A stretch of 64,000 bases of DNA from Saprospira sp. CCB-QB6 (GCF_028464065.1 NZ_CP116808.1:3935501-3999500), one strand, 5' to 3'; counted from the stretch's first letter, positions 16,591-26,275 are shown. The notes: a model not told the origin generated them from the sequence alone. A program made the numbers and translations.

Positions 16591-18900
16591 ATGAGGACTT
16601 GGAGTATTGAGTTAAGCGATGAGTTTTTTTCGTTAGCGATTGATGGAAATCTTATTATTTATCCAATAGAGCTAGGAGCGCAGCTAGTAAAAGGGGACTT
16701 TTTGCTAATTCCCAATAAAAAAGGGCGTTGTTTGGCTCTAGCAAAAGTCATTGATGAGAAGGTAGTGCCTTTAGATCAGCATGCTAGAGGGAGGCAGTAT
16801 TTTCAGGGACGTGTAAACCCTAGTGAATATTTCTGTTGTGCTGTGGAGGTCAAGCAATTGAGCCAGGAGGAGCAGTTTACTTATAAGGTTGATTCCTGGT
16901 TTGAAGAAATAGCTGATAGTTATGTATATATGAGAGTACATCAATTATCAGGGATTGCTTTAGACTTTCATAGAGCAGGTTTCTTTACTCTAAATAACTT
17001 GAGGGAAGAGCAGCCTTCTCTGCACTTTCGCTTACGGGCTCGAAATACAGATAAACTACTGGAAAAGGGCTATTTCTTTTTGGGGGATAAAAATAATTGT
17101 ATCATCTCCTTTTGGACGGGAGATGATCTATTGGCCAAAACGCCTAATATTTTTATAAAAATAGGTTATGAGGGAGAAGAGTTTACGATTAAACTAATTT
17201 TCTCGGCTAGAGATAATGCCAATAAAGCGGCCTTCTTTAAAAAGTTGGCCGTAAAGCTAGGGGGAATGCAGTATAAGCCCCAAGAGGGCGGAAAAGGTGG
17301 CTATTGGGAGAAGAGTTATGGGCTAGTAAATTTTCCCGTTTGGCTGCGATCTTTTGTAGGTGGAGAGAAAGAAACCATAGATGCCTTTTTGTTGCTAGAA
17401 CAGCATAAGAAGAGCCCTTTGGGGAGTTTGGGCTTTATTCCGCAAGAACTTTTTGAGTGGCAGTTGGCTAAGGTCATGCAATATAAAGAGGGCCTCCGTT
17501 ACGATGGTTTTAATGAGCCAATTCCTGACTCAACTGAGCCAATTCCTGACTCAACTCCAAGCAGCGCCCCAAGTTCGCCGCCCAGAAAAGAGCAGTATTT
17601 TCGTTTGCAGCGCTTAGTCTTAGAGAACATAGGACATTTTGAGCGTTTGGAGTTAGACTTAAGTAGTCGGATCATCTGTTTATTGGGGCATAATGGAAGC
17701 GGAAAGTCTACCGTATTGCGGGCATTGGCCTTGGGCTTAGTGGGGGTTGATGATAATCCCGCCTTAGATATTCGGGAAGAGGAAATACAGCGCTTGCTTC
17801 GGATTGATACAGAAACGGGAACCTATCGTTTGGAGCATCCTTATCGGGGCAAGATTACTGTAGATTATGAGCTAGAGCAAGACTACCGTAATGAAGTAGT
17901 GCTCAGCAAGGAGGCCGGGATGTTTTTTGTTGGGGCACATAATAGCATACAGATAGAGCGGGATTCATTTGGCTTAGCGGCGGGCCTTAGTCAGTACAAG
18001 CATTTGCTCTTGGGCTTTCCGCAATTGCAGGCCGGCAGCAGCAAGGACGATCATGAGCCCAAGAAGGTCTTAGCGCCAAACTTTAATGATGTGAGTAGCC
18101 TGATTTACAATATGGATCAGAATCGCTATGCGGCCTTAGGGGAGTGGATCAAAGACTTGGAGGCGGATAGCCATAAAAATAATGGACATAATGAGGGGGC
18201 GGTATTAACCTTCATCTTTAGCTTATTGTCTAAGATTTTGGAGCAGCAGGTAGAGCTCCTTCAGGTAGAGCATCAAGAAAACTTGATTTGGTTGCAGTTA
18301 GAGGGGCGGAAAGTACCTTTTCATCTGCTTAGTCAGGGTTTTCGGAATGTATTTGCCTGGGTGGGGCGTTTGATTCGACGCTTGTATGAGTCGGCAGATT
18401 ATGATGCAGAATTTTATAAGTATCCCGCTATTGTCTTGATCGATGAGATCGATACCTATTTGCATCCGAAATGGCAGCGCAAGATCTTAGATGCTTTAGC
18501 GGAGGAGTTTCCTAGGGCGCAGTTTATTGTGAGTACGCATTCGCCTTTGGTGGCCAGTTATTTAGAGGCTCATGGGGAGACGGCCAAGGTATATATTTTG
18601 GATTCGCCTATAGGGGGGCAAGAAGCGGCCAAAGCGCCTAGGGAGATTAACTTCACTTATGGTCGGGACATTGCCGATATTTTCTTAGAGTGGATGGGGG
18701 TTGAAAATCGCGATAACGCAATAAATCATCTTATTAAAGAAGCATTTAAAGGAATTGCAAAAAGAGATGAGGAAGGGTTGAGAAAGGCTGAGGAAAATAT
18801 CAAAATATTAAAGCAGAAAGGACTTGGAGATGATGCAGAGGTATATGAGCTAGAGTTTACTTTCAATCGGACTAGAGATAGGTTATCTAGGCATAAGTAA
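16591..18900 (+). CDS. Septu PtuA-like AAA ATPase with N-terminal extension
   Basis: The C-terminal part is an ABC/SMC-like AAA ATPase of the OLD/PtuA kind: Walker A GHNGSGKST at 367-374, Walker B LIDEIDTYLHP with Asp618-Glu619, and the switch STHSP with His650. The next gene encodes a PtuB-type HNH nuclease, so this pair resembles Septu, in which PtuA and PtuB form a complex that degrades nucleic acid on phage attack. Unusually, about 330 extra residues precede the ATPase. They hold no motif I know and are joined by a Pro/Ser-rich linker containing a doubled PIPDSTE. No reverse transcriptase is present, so it is not a retron of the Ec78 type. It starts 82 bp after hsdS, on the same strand, and hsdR follows after ptuB. 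Confidence 0.82.
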   Translation: MRTWSIELSDEFFSLAIDGNLIIYPIELGAQLVKGDFLLIPNKKGRCLALAKVIDEKVVPLDQHARGRQYFQGRVNPSEYFCCAVEVKQLSQEEQFTYKVDSWFEEIADSYVYMRVHQLSGIALDFHRAGFFTLNNLREEQPSLHFRLRARNTDKLLEKGYFFLGDKNNCIISFWTGDDLLAKTPNIFIKIGYEGEEFTIKLIFSARDNANKAAFFKKLAVKLGGMQYKPQEGGKGGYWEKSYGLVNFPVWLRSFVGGEKETIDAFLLLEQHKKSPLGSLGFIPQELFEWQLAKVMQYKEGLRYDGFNEPIPDSTEPIPDSTPSSAPSSPPRKEQYFRLQRLVLENIGHFERLELDLSSRIICLLGHNGSGKSTVLRALALGLVGVDDNPALDIREEEIQRLLRIDTETGTYRLEHPYRGKITVDYELEQDYRNEVVLSKEAGMFFVGAHNSIQIERDSFGLAAGLSQYKHLLLGFPQLQAGSSKDDHEPKKVLAPNFNDVSSLIYNMDQNRYAALGEWIKDLEADSHKNNGHNEGAVLTFIFSLLSKILEQQVELLQVEHQENLIWLQLEGRKVPFHLLSQGFRNVFAWVGRLIRRLYESADYDAEFYKYPAIVLIDEIDTYLHPKWQRKILDALAEEFPRAQFIVSTHSPLVASYLEAHGETAKVYILDSPIGGQEAAKAPREINFTYGRDIADIFLEWMGVENRDNAINHLIKEAFKGIAKRDEEGLRKAEENIKILKQKGLGDDAEVYELEFTFNRTRDRLSRHK
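17515..17556 (+). repeat. Two exact 21 bp tandem repeats in the linker
   Basis: GAGCCAATTCCTGACTCAAC plus a final T occurs twice in a row, in frame, giving the doubled E-P-I-P-D-S-T linker between the N-terminal domain and the ATPase. Copy number could change by slippage without breaking the frame. Confidence 0.85.
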
Positions 18901-18953
18901 GTAGATGAAATTTTTAAGCTAGCCCATTTTTAAAATAAAACAACAACCTAAGG

Positions 18954-19682
18954 ATGAAACAAATAGATAAAGATCCTGCAAAGGCAGCGCACTATAATGC
19001 TATTGGGGCCGCTGCTAAAGCCGATGGTTTTTTGGGGAGAGAGCTTTTTAATAATTTTAAATGGAGATCTAAAAATCAGTTATTCCACGCTTTAGCAGAG
19101 GAGCAAGGTTATATCTGTTGTTATTGTATGTCTGAAATTAAAGACAGAGAAGATGCTAATGGAGTGGCTATAACAAAAGATGGATTATCTCTTTTAGACA
19201 TGTCAATAGAACATTTTGAACCATTAACTGATAATGATGGCCTCATCACTGATTATAATAATCTTTTTGCGTCTTGTTCCGGTGGAAAAAGGAGTGGAAA
19301 AGCTAATCGTTATTGCGACCCTCATAAAGGTGAAACTGAGCTTGTGCATATTCCGAATATGGCTAGTCTTCCCGCAATAGATTTTGATAATCAGCTGGAG
19401 CTGTACTATACTGTTAGTGGAGAAGTGTATTCTAATAACCCAAATATAGAGAGGGAGTTGGAAGATGTCCTTAATCTTAATGCAGCGGAACTGAAAAGAA
19501 TAAGACGGAGGATTTGGAATCGTGTTAGATTAGATGTAAAAGATATTGCTGACAGCGAGGGTATTTCAGAAGAAGAAGCTGCTGAGCAGGAACTACCTTC
19601 CTATGAGAGAAAAGGGGATGATGGGAAATTTTATAGCTTTGCGCCTATGGTTGTATACCTATTAAAATCGGAGTACCTTTAA
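18954..19682 (+). CDS. Septu PtuB-like HNH endonuclease
   Basis: A 242-residue protein of the HNH family linked to PtuA-type ATPases (TIGR02646-like). The zinc and active-site pattern is clear: CCYC (55-58), SIEHFEP with Glu86-His87, DYNNLFASC with Asn102/Asn103 and Cys108, and RYCDPHK with Cys121 and His124. The rest is helical and probably contacts the ATPase. In known Septu systems PtuB is the effector that cuts nucleic acid. It follows the ATPase gene by 53 bp and precedes hsdR by 16 bp, all on one strand. The base composition of this gene and of the last ~200 bp of the ATPase gene is more A/T-rich than hsdM or hsdR, which suggests separate acquisition. Confidence 0.85.
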   Translation: MKQIDKDPAKAAHYNAIGAAAKADGFLGRELFNNFKWRSKNQLFHALAEEQGYICCYCMSEIKDREDANGVAITKDGLSLLDMSIEHFEPLTDNDGLITDYNNLFASCSGGKRSGKANRYCDPHKGETELVHIPNMASLPAIDFDNQLELYYTVSGEVYSNNPNIERELEDVLNLNAAELKRIRRRIWNRVRLDVKDIADSEGISEEEAAEQELPSYERKGDDGKFYSFAPMVVYLLKSEYL

Positions 19683-19698
19683 AACAAACAAAACAAAG

Positions 19699-22600
19699 AT
19701 GCCAAGCAAGACGAATGAACAGGCCTTAGAGGCGGCCATAGAAAAAGCCTTAACGGGCAGTAATTTAGAGGAGCTGAAAGCGCAGGGTTATGCGCCCCAG
19801 CAGATGGCGGAGGGGGAGATCCACTACCGTTCGGGCAATGGGTTTTATATAGGAGACCCTAATGATTATGATGCAAAATGGGCGATAGACAAGCGGCGTT
19901 TTTGGCATTTCTTAGAAAGCAGTCAGGCCGAGGAGTTGGCCAAACTGCGCAAGCGGTCGGATGGGGAATTAAAGATCCTTCATCGCTTGAATGTGCTCAT
20001 CAAGAAATATGGGGTTTTAGAAGTGTTGCGCAAAGGGCTAGATGTTGATGATGCGCATTTTGAGTTATTGTATCCCTTGCCCTTAGCGAGTAGTGGGGAA
20101 AGAGTTCGGCAGCAGTTTGAGCAAAATGAGTTTAGTGTGAGTCGGCAATTGCGTTATTCACTAGATAAGCCCTTACAGGAAATAGACATGGTCATTTTTG
20201 TAAATGGTCTGCCTATAATTACGATGGAGCTCAAGAATCCTTGGACGGGGCAGAATGCTCGTTATCATGGGCAAAAACAGTATAGAGAAGACCGAGATAT
20301 ACGGCAGCCGCTTTTGCAATTTGGTCGTTGTTTGGTTCATTTTGCGGTCGATACGGATGAGGTCTATATGACTACTCGTTTGGCGGGTAAAGGGACCTTC
20401 TTTTTGCCTTTTAATAAGGGGAATGGGCAAAGCAAGGGGAATCCCGTTAATGAGTTTGGGCATAAAACGGCCTATTTGTGGGAGCAAATTTTCAAGCGGG
20501 AGAGTTTGGCCAATTTGATTCAGCATTTTGTGCGTTTTGATGGGAAGCGAACGACTGCATTAAACAAGCGGACCTTATATTTTCCTCGTTTTCATCAGTT
20601 GGATGTGGTTCGTAAGATTGTGGCGGATATAGAAGCGGAAGGCCTGGGAAAAACCTATTTGATTCAGCATTCGGCGGGTTCGGGAAAATCCAACTCTATA
20701 ACTTGGGCGGCCTATCAGTTGATAGAGACCTACCCTAAGCATGAAAATGTTAGGGGATTTAGAGGAATGGAAAGGCCTTTATTTGATTCGGTTATTGTGG
20801 TAACGGATCGGCGTTTATTAGATAAGCAAATCAGGGAGAACATTAAGAGTTTTTCTCAGGTCAAAAATATTGTTGCTCCAGCTTATCGCTCTGCAGATTT
20901 GAAGGCGGCATTAGAGCTGGGGAAAAAGATTATCATTACGACCATACAAAAGTTTCCTTTTGTTTTGGAGGGAATTAGTCAGATGAATGAGAAGCAGTTT
21001 GCGGTAATTATAGATGAGGCGCATAGTTCACAGACGGGGACCACTGCAGACAAAATGAATATGACTTTTGCCAAAACAGATGATAGCTTGGGCGATGCTC
21101 AGGACAAGCTATTTGATTTAATGTCTGCGCGTAAGATGCGGCAGAATGTTTCTTATTTAGCGTTTACGGCTACGCCAAAGAACTCGACCCTAGAAAAGTT
21201 TGGGGTTCGGCAGGCGGATGGGAGTTTTAAGCCTTTTCATTTGTATTCTATGAAGCAGGCCATAGAGGAGGGCTTTATTTTAGATGTTTTGGCTAATTAT
21301 ACGACCTATAAGAGCTACTATGAGCTACAAAAATCTATAGCGGAGAATCCTCTTTTTGATACCAAAAAGGCGCAAAAGAAATTGCGGAAGTATGTAGAGC
21401 GGCAAGTGCGGACGATAGCGACCAAGGCTGAGATTATGCTCAATCATTTTATGGAGCAAGTGCAGGCGAAGCGGAAGTTAAAGGGGAAAGGCAAGGCGAT
21501 GGTCTTAACGCAGAGCATTGAGGCGGCTATTTTATATTATCAGGCCATGCAGCGATTATTGGAGCAAAAGGGGAATCCCTTCAGGATATTAGTTGCATTT
21601 TCTGGTAAAAAAATGTTGAAGGGCATAGAGTATACAGAAGAACAGATCAACTATTTACCAGCGGAATTAGATCGGGCAAAGTCTTCGGACCCAGACTACA
21701 TCAGTGATAAGATTGCCCGTTATTTTGATATGGATGAATATCGGATATTGATTGTGGCCAACAAGTACCTTACAGGTTTTGATCAGCCCAAGCTTTGTAG
21801 TATGTATATTGATAAAAAGCTACAAGGGGTTTTGGCGGTACAGGCTTTATCGCGTCTGAATCGCTCGGCTAATAAATTGGGCAAGAAGACCGAAGATCTT
21901 TTTGTATTGGACTTCTTTAATAGCACAGAAGACATCAAAAAAGCCTTTGATGATTTTTATACCGCAACCAGTTTGTCTGAGGCTACGGATGTGAATGTAT
22001 TGCATGAGTTAAAGGACTATTTAGAAGACCCTGGGGTATATGAACTGGATGAAGTAAAGGAGTTTACTAATTTATTCTTTGACAATGCCGATGCTCAGCT
22101 ATTGAGTCCGATTATAGACCAGGCTGCTCATCGTTTTAACGAGGAGCTAGAACTTACGGATGAAGAAAAAGCGGACTATAAAATTAAGGCCAAGCAGTTT
22201 ATTAAGATTTATGGGCAAGTGGCTTCAATTATGGATTATAGTCGTTTGGATTGGGAGCAGCTATTTTGGTTCTTAAAGTTTCTTATTCCCAAGATGGTCA
22301 TTAGGAATAAAGATAAGGACCAGCTAGACAGCTTATTGGATGCAGTAGATTTGTCTACTTATGGTATTGAACGAGTAAAGCTCAATCATAAAATAGAATT
22401 AGATGCAGAGGAAACTAGCTTAAAACCTCAGAATGCCAACCCCAGAGGAGCACATGAGGAAGAAGAGGAAAAAGATACTTTAGAAGAAATCTTGAGGATG
22501 TTTAATGAGCGATGGTTTAAGGATTGGGGGGCCACCCCAGAGGAGCAGCGGATTCGTTTTGCTTCTTTTGGAGAGGGCATTTTGAATCATCCAGATTATA

Positions 22601-22800
22601 AGGATAAGGTTATGGAAAATCCTGATGCGCAGAATAGGGCTATGGCTTTTGGTAAAATTATAAAAGAGGTTATGACGCATTATCGCAAATTGGATATTCA
22701 GCTCTATCGGAAGTTTGTACAAGATGAAGGTTTTGCTCAAGCGATTATTGATGGGCTGAAGCGCTATGTTGAGCAAGAGGCGATTAAGCGGAATATTTAG
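19699..22800 (+). CDS. hsdR: Type I restriction endonuclease subunit R
   Basis: HsdR translocates DNA with ATP and cuts unmodified DNA. It has 1033 residues, the usual length. The N-terminal nuclease domain has the PD-(D/E)xK residues Asp163 and Glu177-Leu-Lys179 (in EIDMV and MELKNP). The helicase part has Walker A HSAGSGKS (324-331), the DEAH box (439-442, IIDEAHSS), the SAT-like motif AFTATP and motif VI in QALSRLNRS. The C-terminal helical region (about 800-1033) should bind the methylase. All motifs are intact, so restriction is probably active. It is the last gene of the same-strand run hsdM-hsdS-ptuA-ptuB-hsdR; the start ATG 19699 follows an A-rich leader. Confidence 0.94.
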   Translation: MPSKTNEQALEAAIEKALTGSNLEELKAQGYAPQQMAEGEIHYRSGNGFYIGDPNDYDAKWAIDKRRFWHFLESSQAEELAKLRKRSDGELKILHRLNVLIKKYGVLEVLRKGLDVDDAHFELLYPLPLASSGERVRQQFEQNEFSVSRQLRYSLDKPLQEIDMVIFVNGLPIITMELKNPWTGQNARYHGQKQYREDRDIRQPLLQFGRCLVHFAVDTDEVYMTTRLAGKGTFFLPFNKGNGQSKGNPVNEFGHKTAYLWEQIFKRESLANLIQHFVRFDGKRTTALNKRTLYFPRFHQLDVVRKIVADIEAEGLGKTYLIQHSAGSGKSNSITWAAYQLIETYPKHENVRGFRGMERPLFDSVIVVTDRRLLDKQIRENIKSFSQVKNIVAPAYRSADLKAALELGKKIIITTIQKFPFVLEGISQMNEKQFAVIIDEAHSSQTGTTADKMNMTFAKTDDSLGDAQDKLFDLMSARKMRQNVSYLAFTATPKNSTLEKFGVRQADGSFKPFHLYSMKQAIEEGFILDVLANYTTYKSYYELQKSIAENPLFDTKKAQKKLRKYVERQVRTIATKAEIMLNHFMEQVQAKRKLKGKGKAMVLTQSIEAAILYYQAMQRLLEQKGNPFRILVAFSGKKMLKGIEYTEEQINYLPAELDRAKSSDPDYISDKIARYFDMDEYRILIVANKYLTGFDQPKLCSMYIDKKLQGVLAVQALSRLNRSANKLGKKTEDLFVLDFFNSTEDIKKAFDDFYTATSLSEATDVNVLHELKDYLEDPGVYELDEVKEFTNLFFDNADAQLLSPIIDQAAHRFNEELELTDEEKADYKIKAKQFIKIYGQVASIMDYSRLDWEQLFWFLKFLIPKMVIRNKDKDQLDSLLDAVDLSTYGIERVKLNHKIELDAEETSLKPQNANPRGAHEEEEEKDTLEEILRMFNERWFKDWGATPEEQRIRFASFGEGILNHPDYKDKVMENPDAQNRAMAFGKIIKEVMTHYRKLDIQLYRKFVQDEGFAQAIIDGLKRYVEQEAIKRNI

Positions 22801-22820
22801 CCTGAAAAAGAGTTAAATCG

Positions 22821-22942
22821 GCTGAGGGATGGATAGTGGTGGCCTGCAAGGCCAGACCCAGCGGGCGAAGCCCGCGCAGGGCCGAGCGAACAGCGAGCCA
22901 CGGCACAGCCCGACCCGACCAAAGGGAGGGGCAGCCCCAAAT
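22821..22942 (-). repeat. GC-rich interspersed element, copy D
   Basis: Minus-strand copy after hsdR with the variant end GAGGGATGGA, the modules GTGGCCTGCAAGGCCAGACC and GGGCCGAGCGAACAGCGAG, and the CAGCCCCAAA end near 22940. It shares the ATCCCTCAGC end with copy E. Confidence 0.8.
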
Positions 22943-23055
22943 AATAATGCTATCTTTTAAGCAGATTGGGTATTAAAGAAAAAAGTCTTGCACCAAGGCG
23001 AGATTTTTGTGCATCTGTAAAACAGATTTCTTACTCACACTTTAATCTTCTGCTT

Positions 23056-23733
23056 ATGAAAATCCTTAGTTTTTCGGCTCTTGCGCTACTGCTTGCTTTT
23101 GGCTTATATTCTTTTAATCAAATGGGTCAAGATAAAGAAGAGGGCCAAGTTAGTTATGCCGATTTTTTGGCTCAGTTTGAGCAACAGGCGCTTCCTTTGG
23201 CGCTCAACCACGATCAATTTAGTAGCCATGCAGAGCAACAAAATTATGAACGCGATCTCTGGGAAAAACTTCCTGGCAAGCGGTTAAATAGAGAGTTTTC
23301 TGCTTTTATTCCAGGTTTAGATGATGGCATGATGAGCCGTATGGGGCCCGATCGTTATCAGGCTCAAGGCATTTTGGCCCAGACCAAAAACTATGATTTA
23401 TTGCTTTATGCAGTCTTGCCTCCCTTTCGCGCCAACGAACGTTGGGTTTTGGCGGCTTATAGCAAAAAAGGAGAGTTAATTGATGAGATGATGGTGGCTA
23501 CCAATCGTTATGGTAAGCAAGTTGGGGCCGTTATTTCTGAGGATTGTTCTATTATTCTGCAAGAATGGGATCGAGCGCTCGAAGATGATATTTATCACTA
23601 TAAAGAGACTGATAGCAAACGCTTTGTAGTTGCAGATAATGGTGAATTTGTTCAAACTTTGGGTACAGAAGTAGATCGTCAACCCCGAAAACGACAACTA
23701 CAACAAGTACAAGAGAGCTTTGGTATGCGCTAA
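23056..23733 (+). CDS. Exported protein of unknown function, 225 aa
   Basis: I do not recognise the family. From ATG 23056 the protein begins with a typical signal sequence or anchor (KILSFSALALLLAFGLYSF). Upstream codons in the frame start at a TTG and have no such logic, so the ATG is preferred. The mature part (about 200 residues) is mixed alpha/beta with YDLLLYAVLPPF and WVLAAYSKKGELIDEM, a pattern seen in periplasmic proteins of unknown role. It contains no cysteine pair or catalytic motif that I can name. It is a lone gene, separated from hsdR by element D, and it shares a bidirectional terminator with the convergent TonB receptor gene. Confidence 0.75.
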   Translation: MKILSFSALALLLAFGLYSFNQMGQDKEEGQVSYADFLAQFEQQALPLALNHDQFSSHAEQQNYERDLWEKLPGKRLNREFSAFIPGLDDGMMSRMGPDRYQAQGILAQTKNYDLLLYAVLPPFRANERWVLAAYSKKGELIDEMMVATNRYGKQVGAVISEDCSIILQEWDRALEDDIYHYKETDSKRFVVADNGEFVQTLGTEVDRQPRKRQLQQVQESFGMR

Positions 23734-23752
23734 AAGCTATTGAAGAAAAAAT

Positions 23753-23787
23753 AAAAGCCCCTAGATGAGATTATCTAGGGGCTTTTC
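23753..23787. terminator. Bidirectional terminator
   Basis: Perfect 10 bp stem GCCCCTAGAT (23757-23766) / ATCTAGGGGC (23773-23782), with A4 on the left and T4 on the right, between convergent genes. It can serve both the exported protein gene and the TonB receptor gene. Confidence 0.85.
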
Positions 23788-23789
23788 TC

Positions 23790-26267
23790 TTATAAATTGG
23801 CTCTTAACGTCAGGATAATATTTTGACCTGGAGCTGATATTCCCGAAGCATAAGGTCGATAATGCCAATCTAATAGGTTTTCAATGCCCAATTGCAACTT
23901 CCATTCTGGACTTAGTTCGTAGGCGGTATAAAAGTTAATAACAAACCAAGCGGGTGTTCCTGTGGGTAAGGCCTGGTCTAAATTTTCTGAGCTTTCATCG
24001 GCATAATCTTCTAGTCGTTTTGGGCCATTAAAGCGGATATTGGTTTGTAGGCTAAAGGCCTTTTTATGATAATGGAAGCTCCACTGCCCATATAAGGGTG
24101 GAATATGGGGGAGGGGTTGCGCTACGGCCTCCGAATAATCTAAACCTTGGGTATAGACCAAACTCCATTTTAAGAAGGCAAAATCATTGAGCTCGTAAGC
24201 CATACTGGCATGTATTCCCCAAACGGCCCCTCGACCAATATTGACTAGGGCCTGAATATTCCGAAATCGCCCATCGTAATACATACTATCCTGTCCATTG
24301 ATGCTATATGCTTGCTGTACGATGGCATCAAAGAGATAATTATAATAGATCGTGCTGCTCAATTTTAGCTTTTTAGCAAACTGTTTAGAGAGGCCGATCT
24401 CCATATTGATGGATTTTTCGGGACCAATTTCGGCATTGGGCACCGTTACATTGCCTCCTTTGGCCCTCAATTTGGCCATATCATCAATATTGGGTGTGCG
24501 AAAAGCCGTAGAAGCCACCGCCCGAAGCTGAAACTGCTGTCCTAAATCCCAGCTCAAACCTGCGCTGCCCGTCAAGGCATGTGTCTGCAAATGAATGTTG
24601 TCATAAGGCAAGCTGTATAATAAAGTATCCAAGTAGCTAGCAGCTAAGTTGGTGTAAGTGTATCGGCTGCCCAAAATTAACTTGGCTTTTTCCTTGGCGA
24701 ACTTCAAGCGATAGCTCAAATAAACGCCTAGATTTCCCATTTGGCTTCCTCCGTCGGGATAGCGAGTGCCTAGTCCCCGATTAGATTGCTCTCCTGTTTC
24801 AATATTTTCTGTAAAAGCTTCTGATTTCACCCAGTTATGGGTCCATTCAGCGCCATATAAAAGCTCTTGTTTTTTGCAAATCTTCCGTAGAAAATCGGCA
24901 TTTAAGGTAAAAACGCGTACCTCTTCGGCCTGTGTTCGACGTAGTGGGTCATTAAACTTTCGAGTAATTCGCTCTTCCTCTATTTGTTGAAAAGCGGCGA
25001 CAATTTGTCCTTGTCCCAGCCAGCGACTACTATCGCCATTGATGTTGGCCCTTAAGGCGGAGAGCAAGCGATTTTGTGGTCCGTAGTTCCATTCTGCATA
25101 TTCCAAATTTTGAGAAATAATTTGTCCATTGCTAAAGCTCACCTCTCCTTCTGTCAACTGGTCGTAACGAGGTACAGTCGTAGAAGTAGAATACTGCAAA
25201 TTATACTCAAAGTCTAGTTGTTCATTATAGCGATAGCGCAGCTTTTGCATTAGGTCCATTTGCCCATAAGCACTGCCCAATTGCACATTGGGATTTTCAT
25301 TGATTCGAATCAAGTCTTGCCCCAAATCCTCATTTCTTTCTACATAAAAGTAGCGGTTCCAATAGCGCGCCATACTGCTATCTGCCTTATAACGGCCCGC
25401 TCGAAGATCGCCATATTTAGAAAAGCTCATGCTTGTTAAGCTTGCCCAACGATTGCCTGACCAATGTATATCGCTATGCAAACGACGCTCTAAATTGGCC
25501 GTAGAAAAACGGCTGTAAGCATGAATATGCCAAGCTTTGCCCTGCTCTTCCAAAAACCTAGGCGATTTGGTCCGAATATACATTACGCCCCCCAAAGCAT
25601 CCGATCCATAAATTGTAGAGGCTGGCCCATGATGCAGCTCTACACCTTCAATAATTGCCGGATCAATAGTGATAATATTTTGCAAATGCCCAGCCCGATA
25701 AATGGCATTGTTCATCCGTATCCCATCCAAAACAATTAATACCTTATTTGCTTCAAAGCCCCTAATAATCGGACTCCCACCGCCCATTTGAGAGCGCTGT
25801 ACAAAAACTTCCCCAGAGTTTTCCATTACTCCAGCAGTCGTCTGTGGCTGCAAAATCTCAATCTCTTTTTTATCGATAAGCGTCAATTGAGAGGGAACCT
25901 CTCGCAGCGGCTCCTCCCGCTTAGAAGAGCCCTGCACCAACACTTCAATCAAATCAATGGGCCGCCTTTGCAAAAATAAATGCCCTTTTTGGGCCTTCAA
26001 ATCAAAATAATCACCATAAAATTGATGGTAATTTAGATGCGTAACCAACACAAATTGCCCCTCCACAAAAGAGTCAAGAACAAAGAGGCCCTTTTCTGAG
26101 GAAAATAAGGGGGCGGTCAATTGACCTCTTCCTTCTGCATCTAGAATTTGCAGCTGGGCATTGGCCACCGCTTGTCGACTATCCGCATCAAAAATATACA
26201 AGCTATCTTGCCCCCAAAGGGCCGTGAAATAGCAGAATGACAAAACGAAAAGTAAATGTTTTTGCAT
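23790..26267 (-). CDS. TonB-dependent outer membrane receptor, heme/siderophore-like
   Basis: An outer membrane receptor that takes up a ligand with energy from TonB. The 825-residue protein has a signal peptide (1-18), a carboxypeptidase-like domain (about 20-110), a plug (about 125-230) with IIRGFEANKVLIVLDGIRMNN and YGSDALGGVMYI, and a 22-strand-type barrel to the C-terminus. The plug resembles the hemoglobin/transferrin receptor family, so heme or an iron carrier is the likely ligand; this is inference. The frame is open 57 codons farther upstream, but that stretch is a translated GC-rich element, so ATG 26267 before the signal peptide is used. It lies downstream of a lipoprotein gene on the same strand, though a repeat element lies between them. 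Confidence 0.9.
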   Translation of the reverse strand: MQKHLLFVLSFCYFTALWGQDSLYIFDADSRQAVANAQLQILDAEGRGQLTAPLFSSEKGLFVLDSFVEGQFVLVTHLNYHQFYGDYFDLKAQKGHLFLQRRPIDLIEVLVQGSSKREEPLREVPSQLTLIDKKEIEILQPQTTAGVMENSGEVFVQRSQMGGGSPIIRGFEANKVLIVLDGIRMNNAIYRAGHLQNIITIDPAIIEGVELHHGPASTIYGSDALGGVMYIRTKSPRFLEEQGKAWHIHAYSRFSTANLERRLHSDIHWSGNRWASLTSMSFSKYGDLRAGRYKADSSMARYWNRYFYVERNEDLGQDLIRINENPNVQLGSAYGQMDLMQKLRYRYNEQLDFEYNLQYSTSTTVPRYDQLTEGEVSFSNGQIISQNLEYAEWNYGPQNRLLSALRANINGDSSRWLGQGQIVAAFQQIEEERITRKFNDPLRRTQAEEVRVFTLNADFLRKICKKQELLYGAEWTHNWVKSEAFTENIETGEQSNRGLGTRYPDGGSQMGNLGVYLSYRLKFAKEKAKLILGSRYTYTNLAASYLDTLLYSLPYDNIHLQTHALTGSAGLSWDLGQQFQLRAVASTAFRTPNIDDMAKLRAKGGNVTVPNAEIGPEKSINMEIGLSKQFAKKLKLSSTIYYNYLFDAIVQQAYSINGQDSMYYDGRFRNIQALVNIGRGAVWGIHASMAYELNDFAFLKWSLVYTQGLDYSEAVAQPLPHIPPLYGQWSFHYHKKAFSLQTNIRFNGPKRLEDYADESSENLDQALPTGTPAWFVINFYTAYELSPEWKLQLGIENLLDWHYRPYASGISAPGQNIILTLRANL

Positions 26268-26275
26268 AGTATTTG

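Noticed and set aside
16591-19682. Retron with Septu effectors (Ec78 type)
   Set aside because: No reverse transcriptase gene and no msr/msd-like structure is present beside the ATPase and HNH genes.
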